Origin: Ruegeria sp. 6PALISEP08
Lineage (GTDB): Bacteria; Pseudomonadota; Alphaproteobacteria; Rhodobacterales; Rhodobacteraceae
Direction of reading: 5' to 3'
Length of the DNA stretch: 64,000 nt
NCBI RefSeq assembly: GCF_001238295.1
Contig: NZ_LGXZ01000005.1
Span: 248,001 to 312,000, forward strand
Below, one piece after another: positions 46,793 to 56,007 of the stretch. Position 1 is the stretch's first letter, and each line of letters begins with the position of its first letter. The notes beneath the pieces are model-generated. The model saw only the letters and a list, made by a program, of their open reading frames with translations. It was not told the origin of the DNA and ran no database searches. Both the position numbers and the translations under genes were made by a program.

Positions 46793-48055
46793 TTATCCAT
46801 TTTCCATTTGATGACGCAGGGCAGTTGACACGATGTCGCGCCATTCGCCCGATTGCTGCATGATTGCCAGACCCTGATTCAGCGTCTCAAGGATCGCTTC
46901 CCCGTCAGGATTATCTTTGTGGGTCATGACGTTAAGCGACTTGATGGCCGCCAGGTTGGGGTTTTCGATAATCCGGTGTTGATATCCGAGCCGATCGATG
47001 GCTTCGGCCGCCAGATGCGCTTCGATTGCTACGATATCGACAGTGCCCTCCATTAGGGCGTGGAAGCAATCATCCGGCGAAGTCGGGCGTAGCAGTTTGA
47101 TAACCGGCTCGTATAGGTTCACCACGTCCATATGAGACAGTGACCAGCCTTCCGGGCGGCAGATCGTCGTTCCGGCAAAGTCGGCATAGGTCAACGTCTG
47201 CTCGTATCCTGATCCCTCACGAGCAAAGAACGTGTCCACGACCTCATAGAATGGGTTTGAGAAGTTGTAGGTTTCGCACCGGTTACGGTCGCTTTCCGAC
47301 AGTGCCGCGGCTTCCTCACAATTGGGGCGCGACCACGGGAAGGTGCCGTCAAAGGCCAGTGTCGGCATCAACAAGTCCAGATGCGATGACCAGTCGTTCA
47401 CGAACTGAATCTTGTAGGCTTGCTCTGGTGCGGCGCGAAACATGGCTGTCTCAACCAGATGCGTATACAGACCCCGGTTCGGCAGCGATTCATCGGTAAA
47501 CGGAGCGTAGTTACTGCCAGTGATCAGCAGCAACTGACGATCACGAATTTCGGGGCGTTCTCCCGTTCCGGCGTTTCGGATCAAAGCTGCGGCTTCCGAC
47601 CGGGCAGCCTCAATTTCTTCCTTCGCTGCAACCCGTGCTGCAACAACGGCCTCTTCACTCGCCTTCTTTGCTTCGGCCTCCGCAGCCGCAACGCGGGCTT
47701 CAGCTTCGGCAACGGCCTTTTCCGCACGTTCCTCGGCGGCCTTCACCAGCTCTGCCGCCATTTCAGCTGCCAGCCGTTCTGCTTCGGTATCGGCTAGCAC
47801 CGGAGCACGTCCGACATCTTCGAGACAGGGCAGTTCCAGAAGATCGCCGACACGAATGATGTTGGGGTTAGAGCCGATGACATCGCGGTTCGCATCGAAA
47901 ATAATGCGAAAATCTTCGGTCGCATAAACCTCGATTGCCAACTCCCGCAGGCTATCGCCGCGTTGAATTTCATAGCTTGAACACGCCTCTTGCGCCGAAG
48001 CAGCTCCGGTGGCCGCTGCGAGGGCAAGGCTGGATATGATAAGATTTTTTCTCAT
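46793..48055 (-). CDS. LysM domain, coiled coil and family-3 solute-binding domain, secreted
   Basis: 420 residues. Signal peptide to about AASAQE; LysM domain at roughly 25-77 (YEIQRGDSLRELAIEVYA ... VGDLLELPC); an Ala/Glu-rich coiled coil at about 90-165; then a solute-binding domain beginning LLLITGSNYAPFTDESLPNR. It shares with its neighbour the pattern FVNDW-SHL-LLP---FD and the ATICR/TTICRP(E)GW segment, so the two arose by duplication; the coiled coil is the main difference. It lies 21 bases downstream of the PP2C gene. No transporter partner is nearby, so a sensory or wall-anchored role is inferred. Confidence 0.83.
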   Translation of the reverse strand: MRKNLIISSLALAAATGAASAQEACSSYEIQRGDSLRELAIEVYATEDFRIIFDANRDVIGSNPNIIRVGDLLELPCLEDVGRAPVLADTEAERLAAEMAAELVKAAEERAEKAVAEAEARVAAAEAEAKKASEEAVVAARVAAKEEIEAARSEAAALIRNAGTGERPEIRDRQLLLITGSNYAPFTDESLPNRGLYTHLVETAMFRAAPEQAYKIQFVNDWSSHLDLLMPTLAFDGTFPWSRPNCEEAAALSESDRNRCETYNFSNPFYEVVDTFFAREGSGYEQTLTYADFAGTTICRPEGWSLSHMDVVNLYEPVIKLLRPTSPDDCFHALMEGTVDIVAIEAHLAAEAIDRLGYQHRIIENPNLAAIKSLNVMTHKDNPDGEAILETLNQGLAIMQQSGEWRDIVSTALRHQMENG

Positions 48056-48076
48056 GGGTCCTGTTGCTTAGCCTGT

Positions 48077-48859
48077 TTAAGTTCTTGTGAGTTTCGCGAC
48101 GGCGATGGATAGGTTGTCCTGATCCGGATCGCCTTTGGCCAGGACCGCCGCAAGCAAAGCTTCGGCTATGTCCTGAGCAAGAGCCTGCCCGTGTTCCTTC
48201 AGAACTGACTGAATTTCGTTGTCGCCAAGATACTGCAATCCGTCACTGGCAAGGATCAGGATGTCAGACGGCGACACCAGCAACGGCTCTTCCGGGCAAT
48301 CCACCTTGGGGATGCCACCACCAATGATGACCGAGGTCAGCTGGTTTCGGTCCATATGCTTGGCTTCAGCTTCGGTGATCTCTCCGGCAGCCAGTTTTTC
48401 GTCGATCACGGGCGCCATCGAGTGATCTTCGTTTACCTGAGACAACGTCCCATCGCGGAACAGGAAAAGGGGGCTGTCCCCGATCGATATCCAGTAAACG
48501 CGATGCCCCAGCAACAGGATGCCCAAAAGGGTCGCGCCCATATTGAAGCTCTCGCCCTGTTCCTCGTTATGAGTGGCGATCGCGGCATTGGCCTGCATCG
48601 CGGCCAGGGGCAGCGCATCGATCGCGGATCTCTCATTTAGGATCTCGGCCTCAAGCTCGACGTCAAGCGCGTCACGCCAGGCTGCGACCACCATTTCTGA
48701 CGCGACCTCACCTGCGTCATGACCACCCATTCCGTCCGCGATTACGACGTAACCCGCAGCGGACGCATCAAACATGCGTGCAGCAATGGCGTCTTCCTGC
48801 GTCTCTCGCTGACCTTGGTTCAGGATCAGCGCAACATCATATGCCGGGGTCGCCAGCAT
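48077..48859 (-). CDS. PP2C-family Ser/Thr protein phosphatase
   Basis: 260 residues. Metal-binding motifs of the PP2C/PppA/Stp family are present: GQRETQEDA near the N-terminus, VIADGMGGHDAGEVAS, LILASDGLQYL and a terminal DPDQDNLSIAVAKL. It would remove phosphate from Ser/Thr residues placed by the kinase encoded two genes upstream. It begins three bases after the FHA gene stop, so the two are probably co-translated. Confidence 0.9.
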   Translation of the reverse strand: MLATPAYDVALILNQGQRETQEDAIAARMFDASAAGYVVIADGMGGHDAGEVASEMVVAAWRDALDVELEAEILNERSAIDALPLAAMQANAAIATHNEEQGESFNMGATLLGILLLGHRVYWISIGDSPLFLFRDGTLSQVNEDHSMAPVIDEKLAAGEITEAEAKHMDRNQLTSVIIGGGIPKVDCPEEPLLVSPSDILILASDGLQYLGDNEIQSVLKEHGQALAQDIAEALLAAVLAKGDPDQDNLSIAVAKLTRT

Positions 48860-48862
48860 CTA

Positions 48863-49906
48863 TTAAGAATCCCGCCAATCAAAACCTTCGTCGCAGAAGG
48901 CCATGAACCGAAGAGAGGATTCGCTGATACGGATCAGGTCACCATTTGACAGGGCAACAGTGCTGAGCACGGGTTTGCCGTTGAGGCGCACAAGGTTGGC
49001 CTTGCCGCCATGACCCAGATAACATTTGCGATCTTCAGGGTCGTAGGCAATGACGGCATGGTTCGATCGTGAAATGCCGGTGTCGCCGAAATCCAGCTGA
49101 ATAGCTTGGTCGTCGTTGCGACCGATCTGCATCAGACCTTCGGTCAGTGTGACGCTAGCACCCCGTCCGGGACCAGCAGTGACAACCAGCCAGCCAACGG
49201 GGAAAGTCTTTTGCGCGGTTTCCGTTTTTGCCACGGGTGCTGCGGTTTCGATCAGGTCTTGCACATGTGTATCGGCCCGCTCGAAACCCAGGAAGGTTGT
49301 CTTAACGCGCGAGCGGCGATCTTCTTCCGGAGCAGGGGCAGGTTGGGCAGTCTCAGCAACAGGCTCAACGATCTCTTCAACCAGTTCGGGTTCTTGAACC
49401 TGCAGGTCTTCCACCTCGGCTTCTACCGCTGGCTCGGCTGCCGTGTCTTGCATCTCGGCAACTTCAGGTTCGACCTGTTCCGTGGCTTCTTCTACCCGGG
49501 CCGAGACAGGTTCGTCAGCCACGTGCAGGGTGATAACCTGTTCGTCCTCAATCGGATCAGCCGTGTTTTCAACTGCCGAGTCCAGCGCCGGCGCGTCGTC
49601 TTCGTCGGTGGGCGCTTCGGCAAAGATGGACTCTTCAACGGGCTCTTCCGCCTCAGTGGCCTCAGCCTCATCGAACTCTGGCATTTTCTCTTCCGGGATC
49701 AGCTCATCCGTTTCTTCATACGGTTCGGATGTCGTGTTCCCTCCGGCCAATGCAGCGCGCAGCGCGTTGAAGTCCGCGATCGGCTCTTGCTTTTGTTCTT
49801 CAGACGCGGCGATTTCTGTCGCCTCCACCTTTTCAGACGTATCTTCTTCTTTGGTCTTGCCGGCACCTTCGAGAAGCCGGCTCAGAGGGCTTTTGTATTT
49901 AAACAT
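48863..49906 (-). CDS. FHA-domain protein with long acidic N-terminal region
   Basis: 347 residues. Residues 1 to about 235 are low-complexity and rich in Glu, Ala, Val and Pro, probably unstructured. A single FHA domain fills the C-terminus: LMQIGRNDDQAIQLDFG, GISRSNHAVIAYD and LNGKPVLSTVALSNGDLI carry the GR, S and H/N positions that bind phosphothreonine. It is a natural reader for the kinase encoded upstream. A T-rich motif for phosphorylation may lie in the disordered part, but this is inferred. Confidence 0.88.
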   Translation of the reverse strand: MFKYKSPLSRLLEGAGKTKEEDTSEKVEATEIAASEEQKQEPIADFNALRAALAGGNTTSEPYEETDELIPEEKMPEFDEAEATEAEEPVEESIFAEAPTDEDDAPALDSAVENTADPIEDEQVITLHVADEPVSARVEEATEQVEPEVAEMQDTAAEPAVEAEVEDLQVQEPELVEEIVEPVAETAQPAPAPEEDRRSRVKTTFLGFERADTHVQDLIETAAPVAKTETAQKTFPVGWLVVTAGPGRGASVTLTEGLMQIGRNDDQAIQLDFGDTGISRSNHAVIAYDPEDRKCYLGHGGKANLVRLNGKPVLSTVALSNGDLIRISESSLRFMAFCDEGFDWRDS

Positions 49907-50024
49907 GGTGTCGACACCTTCAATTTGGCGGCACGAACAACTTGTGCCGAGGGGCTGCTACTTATCCCCGCGCTCACGGCACAGAGATACTCGATGAATA
50001 CTCAAGAAAACTGGTACATTCTGC

Positions 50025-50067
50025 GGCGGGCCGGTTCCCGCCGGGGTGGCAGAATTGGGTGCCACCC
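50025..50067 (-). repeat. Two adjacent hairpins between kinase and FHA genes
   Basis: GGCGGG/CCCGCC (50025-50042) and GGGTGGCA/TGCCACCC (50044-50067) lie back to back in the 202-base gap. The first resembles the REP-like hairpin at 36967. They may process or attenuate the transcript between kinase and FHA. Confidence 0.5.
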
Positions 50068-50108
50068 TCAGCAAACACACACTGGCAGATCACAACGAAC
50101 CGGTCAGA

Positions 50109-52274
50109 TTACTCCTGTGCAAGCGGCATGGTTCCGTTCGTCTCGACCCCATTTCGCAGGACGGTCAGCTGGGCGACCGCACGGCCTTCTGAGACAAGCT
50201 CGACCAGCATTGCGTCAAGACTGTCTGAACCGTCCAGATTTGCTCCCGTCTGGCTTTCACTCAGTAGGATATCGCCTTGTTGCAAGCCGCCCGCGTAATC
50301 TCCCGGAACGGACGTGACTTCTGTCTGCCAACTTTCGTTACCCGAACTGCTCACTGAGAAGGCATAGCCGTTCTCCAACCCCACGGACCGCATCACCGGA
50401 AGGGCAAGCAGACCATTCTGAGCCCGGGTCTGTCCAAGCGGACGATAGCGGGCCGCCACTCGGGTATAGCCGTCGGGATCAATGCTCAGAGTGTCAAGAA
50501 CTTGCGCAGCGAAGGATACATCTTGGCGCACAGGTTTGCCGTTGAGGGTAAAGATTACAGCTCCACGCTGCACCCATTCGCCAACCACACTCATATCCTG
50601 ATTGGAGTTTATCCCGGTGATTGCAATTGTCGGACCCGTCGAGCCGCGACGTTGAGACGTCTGGAAAGGGATTTCCACATCCCAGTGGGCAAAGGACACC
50701 TGTTGGGCCGCAGGAACTGCGGAGTCTGCGACCACCGTGGGTTCCGCTTCGGTTTCTGGTGCTTCTGCCGTCTGCGCCACAACCGCCGACGTTTCTTCTG
50801 TTGTGGGTGTTGTTTCCACGGCAACGGGCTCTGCAGCGTCTTCTTGTGCCTGCTCGACAGGCTCTGACAGCACTGGGGCAGGATCCGAGACCACTACGGC
50901 CTCAGGCGCTTCAGTGGCGGAAGCCTCCTCCGCAACGGGTGCTTCCGTTTCGGCAGTTTGAACATCCACCACGGATTGCTCAACCGGGGTCTCGGCCTTT
51001 TCTTCTAGCTTGTCCCCTGAAATGACGAAAAACCCACCTGCCGCCAAGGCAACTGCGACGACGGCCGCTCCGGCGATCATTTTACCGCTTCCACCTGAGC
51101 CGCTTTGAACAACGGTATCGACAGCAACAGGAGCCTCTTCCTTTGCCGCAATCTTAGCGAGTTCTTCTTTCTTCTTCTGTTCGTCGTTTCCAACAACGAT
51201 ATCTGCATTGCCAGCCAGAAGGGCCGTCACAACCGCTTCGGCATTTTCGCTTTCAGCTTTGATGCGTGCTTTTTCTTGTTCCTTGTCCTTGCGGTCCATA
51301 CCGACGATCACCGAAACCGGACGATAGGCGAAGGTGTCGAACATCACACCCGGGCCACGGAACATGCGCAACCAGTCCAGCGCTGTCTGCAAACGGTCCG
51401 TGGCGTGAACCTCCATCGCCTTGTCAATCGCTTCAAGGAAACCTTCGGGGTATCCCTCGAAACGTCCCGTCAGCGGGGCATAGGGATCGTCCTGCCCGTT
51501 ATTGAAGGCGTTCAAACGGCTCTGCCCGTCTACGGGGCGTTCGCCACTGATGGCGTGGTAAAGAGTTGCTGCCAGAACATAGAGATCGCTGCTCGGTCCT
51601 TGTTCCGCGCCCCGGACATAAAACTCGTGCGGAGAGTAACCATCTTTGATGACACGCAGGGTTAGCAGAGCCGCAGATTTGTTGGCCGCCTGTTCACGCG
51701 CTGCGCCAAAGTCGATCAGGACCGGATCACCGTTCTCATCGATCAGAATATTGTCCGGTGAGATGTCCCGGTGCAGCATGCCGCTTTGGTGAATAAACGA
51801 AACCGCCGACAACATCTTTTCCGTGACCTGCACGATAAAGTCAGGGCCCGTGTCGTTTTCAGGGTTTTCAACGTAATCGAGCAGATCGCAACCACGGATC
51901 AGATCCATCGCGATATAGGCGGTGTCGTTGTCTTCAAACACCTGATGCACGTCGACGATGTTGGGGTGCACAAGGCGTGCGTGATTGCGGGCTTCCAGAA
52001 TGAACAGATCAATGATAGCCCGCAGATCTTCCTTGTAAGACAGGTCATTGGGCTCGACCAAATCACCGTTTCGGCGACACAAGGCACCGGGGAAACACTC
52101 CTTGATCACCACGTCGCGCTCCAGGCTGTCGCGCGCCAGGTAGGTAATTCCGAATCCACCGTTGCTTAGGAAGCGAAGGATTTCATACTGCCCGCGCAAC
52201 AATTTCGCGCCAGGTTGCAATCCTTCAATTTTTGGTTCGTCGTGCGTCGCACCGACAGCCTGGTTGTGGCTCAT
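50109..52274 (-). CDS. Transmembrane Ser/Thr protein kinase with periplasmic C-terminal domain
   Basis: 721 residues. The kinase domain (about 28-310) has the glycine loop NGGFGITY (38-45), ATP-binding K58 in VIKE, H168-R-D in LHRDISPDN and D188-F-G. The usual lysine of HRDLKP is Ser (HRDISP), as in some other bacterial kinases. A membrane segment lies at about 398-419. Outside is a long Ala/Glu/Thr/Val-rich linker (421-555) and a folded C-terminal domain with PDZ-like GLQQGDILLSES. It should transmit an envelope signal to cytoplasmic targets. It stands between the GTPase block and the FHA/PP2C genes. Confidence 0.9.
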   Translation of the reverse strand: MSHNQAVGATHDEPKIEGLQPGAKLLRGQYEILRFLSNGGFGITYLARDSLERDVVIKECFPGALCRRNGDLVEPNDLSYKEDLRAIIDLFILEARNHARLVHPNIVDVHQVFEDNDTAYIAMDLIRGCDLLDYVENPENDTGPDFIVQVTEKMLSAVSFIHQSGMLHRDISPDNILIDENGDPVLIDFGAAREQAANKSAALLTLRVIKDGYSPHEFYVRGAEQGPSSDLYVLAATLYHAISGERPVDGQSRLNAFNNGQDDPYAPLTGRFEGYPEGFLEAIDKAMEVHATDRLQTALDWLRMFRGPGVMFDTFAYRPVSVIVGMDRKDKEQEKARIKAESENAEAVVTALLAGNADIVVGNDEQKKKEELAKIAAKEEAPVAVDTVVQSGSGGSGKMIAGAAVVAVALAAGGFFVISGDKLEEKAETPVEQSVVDVQTAETEAPVAEEASATEAPEAVVVSDPAPVLSEPVEQAQEDAAEPVAVETTPTTEETSAVVAQTAEAPETEAEPTVVADSAVPAAQQVSFAHWDVEIPFQTSQRRGSTGPTIAITGINSNQDMSVVGEWVQRGAVIFTLNGKPVRQDVSFAAQVLDTLSIDPDGYTRVAARYRPLGQTRAQNGLLALPVMRSVGLENGYAFSVSSSGNESWQTEVTSVPGDYAGGLQQGDILLSESQTGANLDGSDSLDAMLVELVSEGRAVAQLTVLRNGVETNGTMPLAQE

Positions 52275-52555
52275 TTCAATCCGCCCGTTTTACTCGTTTT
52301 TTGCGGCTTAAATAAACAGGGCCGACAGCCCACGAACTCACAACCAAAACAACCGCAGGACACTTGAGAACGGTTAGACGGTTCAAATTTGACTTTATTG
52401 GGGCCGCCTCGTGGCTTCACTATGGACCGTTTTTTCAATTTTGGCTTATATTGTGCTTTGCGGTTGTAATGATACTATATATTGATCGACAAGACGGTAT
52501 CAGTGAAAACGTAAACCCCAAAATCCAGTGGTTGGTCTACGAATTCGAAACAATA
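52275..52555 (-). other. Intergenic region before the kinase gene
   Basis: No credible gene. The stretch is A+T-rich and should hold the promoter of the kinase gene, because a terminator for the GTPase block lies just upstream. A TTG-initiated frame on the plus strand with one hydrophobic segment was not accepted because it runs through that terminator. Confidence 0.4.
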
Positions 52556-52577
52556 AAGGGCCGATTCCTCGGCCCTT
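52556..52577 (-). terminator. Hairpin terminator after the GTPase block
   Basis: AAGGGCCGA (52556-52564) and TCGGCCCTT (52569-52577) form a perfect 9-base stem with a TTCC loop, followed on the minus strand by TATTGTTT. It lies about 40 bases after the stop of the last GTPase gene and separates it from the kinase unit, though read-through is possible. Confidence 0.7.
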
Positions 52578-52615
52578 CGAATCGCTGAGTCGCGCTCAAT
52601 CTTAACGAGAAATTA

Positions 52616-53902
52616 TTAAGTGCCGGTTTTGGATTGCGCTGCGGCAACTGTGCTGCCGGCCCAGGCAAGGTTGTCACCCAGCTGCGCAAGAATGCTGATC
52701 GCGTCATTCAAAGGCGCATCACCACTTTCAAATTGCAGCAGCAACAACAGGTCCGTTGCCTTCTCGAATTCCGCCGGAATCCAATCTGCGTCGGGGTCGA
52801 TCTCCCCCCCTTGTTCCAGCCTTTCAGCGAAGTCTTCCACGATCTCCTGGCAGCTATGCAAAAATGCTGCGGGTTCGATGTTGGACGACTCACGAAGGTC
52901 TTCATAAATGCTGGCAATTGCGGCCAGCCAATCTTCGAGGATGGGATTGTTCAATGGCGGCAGGGCCGAGCCCAGAGTCGCGTGCATCGCAGGTGTTTCA
53001 GAAACGGCCGGTTCAGGTTCGGGACCCTCAAGCTCTTCGAGGTACGGCAGGAACTCCTGCTGCAAATCCTTTCGAGCGGCATCCAGATCACTGCGCCTCC
53101 GATTGGACGCTGCATCCAGAACTTGTTCGGCAAGGTTCTGTCCGCCGCATGTCTCCCACAGAGCAAAGTCAGGTTCCGGCTCCTGAGCAATCGCTTTGAC
53201 CGCTACCGGGGTACCAATCGGCACAATCTCACGGAACATCCCATCTTTTTCCTTGTTGAGACGTGCCAGAACACGGTCCAGTGACCCTTGTACCGGCGGC
53301 AGGTCGGCATGAGTAACAGCCAACAGACTGTTCGCGCGAAGTTCAGGCGGCACCTTCGACCACAAGTGGCGCTCAGTCTCGCGCCATGCATTTGTACCGT
53401 TTGTGCACCAGATGGCGCAGTCGACGAACTTCAGCAGATCCAGAGTTTTTTTATACGTATCGTCCAAGGCACCCGACCCAGGAAGATCAAACAGCGAGAT
53501 TTCCTTGAGGGCAGGCGTGTTGATCCCCACCGAGATGAAATCCGGCTCATCCGCCGCCGCTTTTTCAAGCGCGATCCCGGAATAGGTCTTGGGTTCCTTG
53601 TTCCACCAGCCCACGGTCGTCTCAGGCACATCGGCATAAGCCACGATCACAAGCGGCAGTTTCAGATGCTGTGGGCCTGTGGGCAGAATATCTGCACCGG
53701 CCAGCATATTTGCCAGGCTCGACTTGCCCGCGCCAAATTCCCCGGCAAACCCGATATTGACCGCGTTGGACAGCCGCTCGGCATGGGCCAGAGCCCGTGC
53801 GCGCATGCCCTCCAACTTTGCATCCGATGACAGTTTTTCAGTCGCGGTCAGAAAACGCTCCAGCTGGCGCACTTCCTGTTCGGTTCCGGGAAATTCAATC
53901 AT
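52616..53902 (-). CDS. Short dynamin-like GTPase (copy B)
   Basis: 428 residues. P-loop GEFGAGKSS at 54-62; switch II is DLPG (139-142) instead of DTPG; the G4 position reads THAD (197-200). A WCTNGTNAWRETER segment (165-178) is nearly identical to WCTHATQAWRETER in the short GTPase at 57352, which shows the two are paralogs. The C-terminal half (about 275-428) is helical with acidic patches. It overlaps the long GTPase gene by four bases, so the two are likely made as partners. The changed motifs leave its GTP hydrolysis uncertain. Confidence 0.82.
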   Translation of the reverse strand: MIEFPGTEQEVRQLERFLTATEKLSSDAKLEGMRARALAHAERLSNAVNIGFAGEFGAGKSSLANMLAGADILPTGPQHLKLPLVIVAYADVPETTVGWWNKEPKTYSGIALEKAAADEPDFISVGINTPALKEISLFDLPGSGALDDTYKKTLDLLKFVDCAIWCTNGTNAWRETERHLWSKVPPELRANSLLAVTHADLPPVQGSLDRVLARLNKEKDGMFREIVPIGTPVAVKAIAQEPEPDFALWETCGGQNLAEQVLDAASNRRRSDLDAARKDLQQEFLPYLEELEGPEPEPAVSETPAMHATLGSALPPLNNPILEDWLAAIASIYEDLRESSNIEPAAFLHSCQEIVEDFAERLEQGGEIDPDADWIPAEFEKATDLLLLLQFESGDAPLNDAISILAQLGDNLAWAGSTVAAAQSKTGT

Positions 53903-55941
53903 TCCGCAGCCTCTGCTAGTCGTTCGTCCACACTGCCTGTTCCAAAGACACTTTCAAGATCCGTAGCAATGCGGCGCGCCCGGTCGAATGCAGTTTGTGC
54001 TTCGGCCTGAGCATTCAATTCACCCGCGCCAGAGCGGTGTTCGAAATGGCCCGCCAACAGGGCCACGTAGTGATCCAAAACTGTATTCAGCCGTTCCAGT
54101 AAGTTGTCGCGTGTCGTGTCGATCAGGTCGTCGCCGATCAGCTCGAACTCTTGCACGATCATCCGTTCTGCCCGCGTCACCACGCTGTTGCGCGAGATCA
54201 GGCGCGATAGCCAGTTTACACGCAACTCGACCGTAATTCCACGGGTGAGCGCAGTGGTATCGGGTCGGAACCAACGAACAGCGCTGGTGTTCATGCGACT
54301 ATCGACCGGTTCTTGCCAACCCGGCAATGCACGCAAAGCCGCATTGCATTGCATATCGATGGTATAGAGCTCGCTCAGCATACGCTGGCGCACCACTTGC
54401 GACGCGCCTTGCATTAGTTCCCGCATGTGTTCCCGCAGGGGGGTAAAGTTCAGTTCGGTCGCACCCCCTTTGGCCAGAAGAGGCGATTGACCATTCGGTC
54501 CACGTACTACGGCCGAGACGGATTCAGCGACTGTATCATCCATTACCCCGCGCAGATTGGACAGGACATCATCCATGTCCCGGGTAATGTCTTGTGTCTT
54601 ATCGGCAATCAGTTTGCGCAACTCACCAAGGGTCTTGTCGCTGTCATCTGCGCTACGTGCGTCGGAATTGTTTTCATCTTGCAGCGCCCGCAGATGAACC
54701 TGGGACCGCTCAAGCTCGCCTCGCGCGAAACTGTCAAGATGCTGCCACGCCATCCGAAGGTGTTCGTCAATAGGCCCGTCCGTCAGAGCTTTGGTAACAT
54801 GACGGCGCAAATCCGGTAGTCCCGAAGCGATCATTGCTGCAAAGCGCAACACGGCCTCACGGCTGATCGGCCCGGGGCCTTGCTTTATCTCGGCAACGCC
54901 GTTCAGGTATTGCTGCATCTGTTCCGGGTGCGCCCGCAGCCACGCCAGGACATGGTCATGGTTCACGCCGGTTTCGTCGCCGGTCAGCGCATAATGAGCC
55001 CATTGAGCGCTGCCCATCAGAACGTCGATGTCCGAATTGCCGAGCGCCTTCTCCAGCCCGTCTAAAACATCCAGACGCACTTTGGTCGCGTCTTCGGGCC
55101 CGCCACCCAGTTCATCGACACGGTTGATGAAAACAACGATCTGACCAAGCTCAAGCGCCTGCATAAGGCGGAACAGTTTGAGATCCGCGCGTGACAACGC
55201 CTGATGCGCGGATAGAACCACCACGAAGAAATCGGATTCCTTGAGGTACTGGCGCGAAATCTCTTCGCGGATCAACAGCGGATCGTTGACCCCCGGTGTG
55301 TCCGTGACGGTTAGTGGGAACGGGAAATGTCCAATGTCGAAATAGACTTCAGCCTTGCGGGTGATGTCGCTGTAAAGCCCACGATCACTGCCCGGATCGA
55401 CACCGCCATCTTCGGCAGGATCATCTCCGGCGCATACATAGCGCGCCAGATCGTCCGAGTTGAGTTGATCAAGATCGTGGTGTTGTCCCAACAGCTGTTC
55501 ATAGCTGTCGCCCAGACGCAGGCGTGCCCGGGTCTTCATGGCCTCGACCTGTTCTTCGATCATCTCGCGCTTATAGCTGTCCTCGTCATCGGGGAACATG
55601 TTGCGCAGTTCTTCACCTTCGGCGATCAGGGATTGCCACTGGTGATTGTCGAAAAAATGAAATTCAGCCCCATCGGTCCGACCAGAGGGATGCCCGAAAT
55701 GCATGTCGGTGATCACGGTGGTCCACGGGTTGACGTCTGACGGCAGGTATTCAGCCTGCCCGGTGAACCCGTTGATCAAACGTGATTTTCCTGCCTTGAT
55801 CTGCCCTACAAATGCGATTGACGGCTTTAGGTTTCCCAGATCTCCGATGATGCGCGAAATGAAATGCCGCGTTTCGTCATTGCTGGTTTCATTCATGTCT
55901 TCTGCGATGCGTATAAGCTCGCGGCGATGTGTATCACTCAT
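53899..55941 (-). CDS. Long dynamin-like GTPase (copy B)
   Basis: 680 residues. The N-terminal G domain has the P-loop GQIKAGKS (46-53), the G2 region PSDVNPWTTVIT (67-78), switch II DTPGVND (214-220) and G4 NRVD (273-276). A long helical region (about 380-680) follows, with a tryptophan/arginine-containing stretch (RVNWLSRLISRN) that may touch membranes. Dynamin-family proteins bind and remodel membranes as oligomers. It pairs with the short GTPase overlapping its stop, and is a paralog of the long GTPase at 59109 (shared PSDVNPWT, DTPGVND and NR(V/I)DEL). Confidence 0.87.
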   Translation of the reverse strand: MSDTHRRELIRIAEDMNETSNDETRHFISRIIGDLGNLKPSIAFVGQIKAGKSRLINGFTGQAEYLPSDVNPWTTVITDMHFGHPSGRTDGAEFHFFDNHQWQSLIAEGEELRNMFPDDEDSYKREMIEEQVEAMKTRARLRLGDSYEQLLGQHHDLDQLNSDDLARYVCAGDDPAEDGGVDPGSDRGLYSDITRKAEVYFDIGHFPFPLTVTDTPGVNDPLLIREEISRQYLKESDFFVVVLSAHQALSRADLKLFRLMQALELGQIVVFINRVDELGGGPEDATKVRLDVLDGLEKALGNSDIDVLMGSAQWAHYALTGDETGVNHDHVLAWLRAHPEQMQQYLNGVAEIKQGPGPISREAVLRFAAMIASGLPDLRRHVTKALTDGPIDEHLRMAWQHLDSFARGELERSQVHLRALQDENNSDARSADDSDKTLGELRKLIADKTQDITRDMDDVLSNLRGVMDDTVAESVSAVVRGPNGQSPLLAKGGATELNFTPLREHMRELMQGASQVVRQRMLSELYTIDMQCNAALRALPGWQEPVDSRMNTSAVRWFRPDTTALTRGITVELRVNWLSRLISRNSVVTRAERMIVQEFELIGDDLIDTTRDNLLERLNTVLDHYVALLAGHFEHRSGAGELNAQAEAQTAFDRARRIATDLESVFGTGSVDERLAEAAE

Positions 55942-56007
55942 TACTCACTACCTTGGTCACACTAAAACGGATTGAATTAATCGAAAATTTGAATGCTATG
56001 GAGGCAA

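Noticed and set aside
49106-50317. Open frame of 403 codons on the plus strand across the FHA gene
   Set aside because: It is antisense to the FHA gene and the end of the kinase gene, is biased in composition (Arg, Phe, Gly) and shows no domain; it results from the repetitive acidic codons of the FHA protein.
48077-52274. Type VI secretion regulatory locus
   Set aside because: Kinase, FHA and PP2C genes fit, but none of the secretion structural genes appears in the window.
52364-52588. Possible 74-residue membrane protein on the plus strand
   Set aside because: It starts with TTG behind a weak ribosome site and runs through the perfect hairpin terminating the GTPase block. One hydrophobic segment is not enough.
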